Source: Akkermansia muciniphila (GTDB lineage: Bacteria > Verrucomicrobiota > Kiritimatiellia > RFP12 > UBA1067). From it: a DNA stretch of 37,243 nt. The notes beneath the pieces were generated by a model. That model was not told the DNA's origin. It ran no database searches and worked only from the letters and a program-made list of their open reading frames with translations. The position numbers and the translations under genes are program-made. The stretch is from NCBI GenBank assembly GCA_945870145.1, contig CAMBQV010000008.1:1-37243 (forward strand). The letters run 5' to 3'. This document shows, one piece after another, positions 34,573 to 37,243 of this stretch. Numbering within the stretch: the stretch's first letter is position 1; the number at the start of each line of letters is the position of its first letter.

Positions 34573-35985
34573 TTATCGCGCCACTTCAATCCGTAGACTC
34601 TTCGCATGATTCGAGCGCACTGCAAAGCGATCCGCAATGCGATACCCGGGGATCCAGACAATCTCGTCACCACAAACCAAGACGGGGATACCATCTCGCG
34701 TATACTCCGGCACCTTCCCATCCACAAAAATATCCTGGAGTTTTTTGGTGCCCTTCATTCCATATGGCACCATGCGGTCACCTGGTTTTCGCCCCCTGAC
34801 CACCAGCGGCCGACCGTTTAAAACTTCCGGGTTAATGGTACAAACCGCTGGATACACACCGATTCCCTGCGTGACACTCTCAATTCCTTGCACCGAACGG
34901 CAGGTGAATACCAGGTTATCCCAGCGCGTCTTACCGCGCAACCTAACCTTCGCCTCAGGACGTTGCTGTGGAACACCTTTGATGATTCGGAGTGCGCCCA
35001 CCTGATAAATCACGTAGCCGTTTTCGGTCAATTGAATTTTATCGTCTGCCTCCATGGCGCATAAGCGGTCTACCCCTTCGAAGCCGCTGCACTGGGGAAG
35101 TTCATACTGCCAGAGCCAGAGCCTCAACACGCGACGTTGAAGGGCCAAGGGCGCTGTTCGTAAGCGTTTTACATCCAACGCGTTCTCAGGGCCTCCCAGC
35201 AGGCAGTCAGCAAGCAGAGCCTGCGACAGTTCTTCCAAGAAAGAATCCTCTTCGCGCAGAATCTCTGCGCTTTTACAGAGATTAGAACGTACACCGACAC
35301 CAAAATGCTTCTCCAGCATCGGAAGGATCTCATGACGCATCCTGTTGCGTGGAATGGTCACATCCTTGTTTGTCAGGTCTTCGCGCCATTTCTTTTTTTG
35401 CTGTTTCAGCCAGTCACGCAGGGCAGAACCTGTGACAGAAAGCAACGGACGTATAAAGCCTCTCGCCCGTGGTTTCAAAGGTGCCAAGCCTGTCGCACCT
35501 GCCCCGCGCATAAGGCGCAGCATGAGCGTCTCAGCCACATCATCAGCCTGATGTCCAGTGGCAATCGCATCTAGCTTGTGCTTCGTTCGACAGGTTTCGA
35601 AAAATTTTTGGCGCACCTCCCGTGCCGCCATCTCCATCGAGACTGCTTCCTGCAGATGTGCCGTGACCGCGTGGCGTTCGACCACGCACTGTACGCTGAC
35701 TTTCTTGGCCAGCGCCTTGACCCATTTCGCATCTTGTGCAGAGTCACTACGAAGTCCATGATCAAGATGAAGAAGGAAGAGTTCGATCTTATTTTTTTTA
35801 CAGGGCGGCGCCAGCAGATGGAAGAGCGCGACAGAGTCCGCCCCGCCCGAGAGTGCGATGCCCAAGCGCTTCACGCCCTGCAACAGCCCCTCTTTTTCAA
35901 CAAAGCGCTGCACGGTCTCCTCCAGGGTATCTACCGCCTGGCAGTAAGATCGGTTTCCACTCTGTTTTCTGTGTGTTACGCCCAT
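34573..35985 (-). CDS. tilS: tRNA(Ile)-lysidine synthetase TilS
   Basis: 470 residues, normal for full-length TilS. It attaches lysine to C34 of the CAU-anticodon tRNA-Ile so that it reads AUA. The N-terminal PP-loop ATPase motif SGGADS is at 46-51, followed by LLHLDHGLRSDSA and ATGHQADDVAETLMLRLMRGAGATGL. The C-terminal TilS domain has VRGRKPGDRMVPYGMKGTKKLQDIFVD and IPVLVCGDEIVWIPGYRIADRF. The start ATG overlaps the stop of the upstream ATPase gene (TGATG), and GGGGG lies just before it, so translation is probably coupled. The unusual partner is noted as a finding. Confidence 0.97.
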   Translation of the reverse strand: MGVTHRKQSGNRSYCQAVDTLEETVQRFVEKEGLLQGVKRLGIALSGGADSVALFHLLAPPCKKNKIELFLLHLDHGLRSDSAQDAKWVKALAKKVSVQCVVERHAVTAHLQEAVSMEMAAREVRQKFFETCRTKHKLDAIATGHQADDVAETLMLRLMRGAGATGLAPLKPRARGFIRPLLSVTGSALRDWLKQQKKKWREDLTNKDVTIPRNRMRHEILPMLEKHFGVGVRSNLCKSAEILREEDSFLEELSQALLADCLLGGPENALDVKRLRTAPLALQRRVLRLWLWQYELPQCSGFEGVDRLCAMEADDKIQLTENGYVIYQVGALRIIKGVPQQRPEAKVRLRGKTRWDNLVFTCRSVQGIESVTQGIGVYPAVCTINPEVLNGRPLVVRGRKPGDRMVPYGMKGTKKLQDIFVDGKVPEYTRDGIPVLVCGDEIVWIPGYRIADRFAVRSNHAKSLRIEVAR

Positions 35986-37151
35986 CAGATATCCCCCAGC
36001 ATCAAGCTTTGATTGGGTGTGATCATCTCAACATTGACCTGATAAGCATGTGAAAACGCACGACTGCTCCTAGGACGGACTGCCCATTTGATCTCAAAGG
36101 CCCGAATCACGTCATTACATCTGACCACCAGATCCACCTCGGATTGTGACCGTGTCCGCCAGAAATAGAGCTCCGCTGGATAACCTCGAAGCGCATTGTT
36201 CTTTGCCACCTCAGCGATCACCCAATTCTCCCATATCTTTCCAATATCCGGACGTAATTCATCTTGCGAGAGCTGATTCAGCAAGGCATTCCGAATGCCT
36301 GTGTCCCAAAAGAAAATTTTCTGACTCTTCGATATTTCTTTTCTAGGATTCGTGCTGTAAGAAGGGAGACGGAAAATAACAAAGGTCTGAACTAACAAAT
36401 CCAAATAGCGTTCTACAGTCGGCCGCGCGATGCCCAGCTGAGTAGCAAGCTCGCTAACCGACACCTCTGAACCCACCTGATGTGCAAGAAGCAGGAGCAG
36501 ACGCCGAATCATATCAGGATGTTTTACAAGTCCTGTTTGCATCACATCTTTCCAGAGATAGTCCGAACTCAACTCCCTCAGTAAGGATTCTGGCTTGGAA
36601 CTTGTCACGACCTCTGGATAGCTTCCATAACAGAGCCGCTGCATGAGAAATGATTTCAGTTGAGGCGCAAAATGAAGTTGCACATTATCCTTAGGTAAGT
36701 CCGGATTAAACCAGCCCGTAGACTGGATCGCCTCGCTAAACAACAGAGGAGGCAAGGTCAGTTTTCGATTCCGGCCAGTCAGACTTTCTGCGGATTGGCT
36801 CAGCAAATCGAGCGAAGAGGAACCTAAAAGTAATATTTTAACTGGGAGCCGACTATCAAACCAACCCTTAATGATCCGTGAAACTTCGGGCATCCGCTGC
36901 GCCTCATCAATAACAAGTATCTCTGGCATTCCAAGAGCTTTTAAACCCTCTAATGGAGGAAGTGCCGCCGCAGACAGGAAGCGCGCTTTATCGCTTTCAA
37001 TATCAAAATTCAGAAAACAGACCTTCCGAGCCCCAAACACATGCTCGACAAGCGTCGTCTTGCCGACCTGCCTTGCCCCAAGGATAATCCCCACCTTCCC
37101 GTCGGCTGTGATCTCCTGAAGAAACTTTTCCGCCTCTCTTTTTAAATACAT
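35985..37151 (-). CDS. AAA-type ATPase with DUF4143 C-terminal domain
   Basis: 388 residues from the ATG at 37151, which gives the usual family start MYLKREAEKFL; in-frame ATGs at 37172 and 37193 would extend it by 7 or 14 residues. Walker A is LGARQVGKTTLVEH (Lys31) and Walker B is ILVIDEAQRMPE. A winged-helix-like section follows (SVSELATQLGIARPTVERYLDLL). The DUF4143 part ends with FWRTRSQSEVDLVVR and AFEIKWAVRPR, a restriction-endonuclease-like E...D...ExK pattern. These proteins are widespread, often in many copies per genome and apparently mobile; their function is unsettled. The gene is translationally linked to tilS and has a repeat-rich promoter region. Confidence 0.92.
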   Translation of the reverse strand: MYLKREAEKFLQEITADGKVGIILGARQVGKTTLVEHVFGARKVCFLNFDIESDKARFLSAAALPPLEGLKALGMPEILVIDEAQRMPEVSRIIKGWFDSRLPVKILLLGSSSLDLLSQSAESLTGRNRKLTLPPLLFSEAIQSTGWFNPDLPKDNVQLHFAPQLKSFLMQRLCYGSYPEVVTSSKPESLLRELSSDYLWKDVMQTGLVKHPDMIRRLLLLLAHQVGSEVSVSELATQLGIARPTVERYLDLLVQTFVIFRLPSYSTNPRKEISKSQKIFFWDTGIRNALLNQLSQDELRPDIGKIWENWVIAEVAKNNALRGYPAELYFWRTRSQSEVDLVVRCNDVIRAFEIKWAVRPRSSRAFSHAYQVNVEMITPNQSLMLGDI

Positions 37152-37160
37152 AGATACATA

Positions 37161-37217
37161 ATAACCTATCATTCTGTATAGTGCAAGTAGCAAAATGATC
37201 GGTTATTTTGTATAGTG
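37161..37217 (-). promoter_or_regulatory. Candidate operator/promoter of the DUF4143 ATPase gene
   Basis: An inverted repeat ATAACCTATCAT (37161-37172) and ATGATCGGTTAT (37195-37206) matches at 11 of 12 bases with a 22-base gap. Each arm is followed on the plus strand by a direct repeat, TCTGTATAGTG (37173-37183) and TTTGTATAGTG (37207-37217). On the minus strand these read CACTATACA, giving two possible -10 boxes TATACA; no good -35 box is seen. The spacing suggests dimeric or tetrameric repressor binding. Confidence 0.55.
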
Positions 37218-37243
37218 GTCAGTGTAATAGCCACCTAAAGGCC

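Overview
The window is gene-dense DNA, probably from a PVC-group bacterium of the Kiritimatiellota/Lentisphaerae/Verrucomicrobiota type. This is inferred from giant secreted proteins built of LamG, PKD and thrombospondin type 3 (DxDxDG) modules, from an exosortase fused to an EpsI domain beside glycan genes, and from a DUF4143 ATPase. No rRNA, tRNA, CRISPR array or insertion sequence was recognised. No gene-free stretch exceeds 300 bases; the longest is about 231 bases (34342-34572) and is filled with short periodic repeats.

Left part, minus strand (1-23139): an apparent secreted-proteolysis operon. From a promoter near 23111-23139 it reads a small lipoprotein, a 5,782-residue secreted protein with a complete I9-S8 subtilisin module in its middle, a 1,584-residue M6-type metalloprotease, and the start of a Xaa-Pro aminopeptidase-like gene cut by the window edge. 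A perfect 14-bp stem-loop lies between the giant gene and the M6 gene.

Middle part, plus strand (23176-33656): mutS diverges from the lipoprotein promoter and is followed by folD, ridA and a tightly packed surface-glycan/sorting cassette. The cassette holds a PglC-like phosphoglycosyl transferase, a PglD-like acetyltransferase, a DUF2723 membrane protein, a DegT/PglE-like aminotransferase, an exosortase-EpsI fusion with an intact Cys-Arg-His triad, and a second exosortase-fold protein in which all three triad positions are replaced (Ser, His, Asn). Spacings are between -8 and about +31 bases, so this is probably one transcriptional unit. A plausible reading is synthesis of an amino-sugar-initiated glycan together with C-terminal processing of exported proteins; no sorted substrate is visible in the window.

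Right part, minus strand (33661-37217): a histidine phosphatase, a repeat-filled spacer, tilS, and a DUF4143 AAA ATPase whose stop overlaps the tilS start. The ATPase is preceded by a compact arrangement of inverted and direct repeats that looks like an operator.

Most notable: the pseudo-exosortase next to an active one, the subtilisin module that appears inserted inside a LamG module of the giant protein, and the palindromic elements at 5068-5101, 23145-23174, 25715-25758 and 37161-37217.
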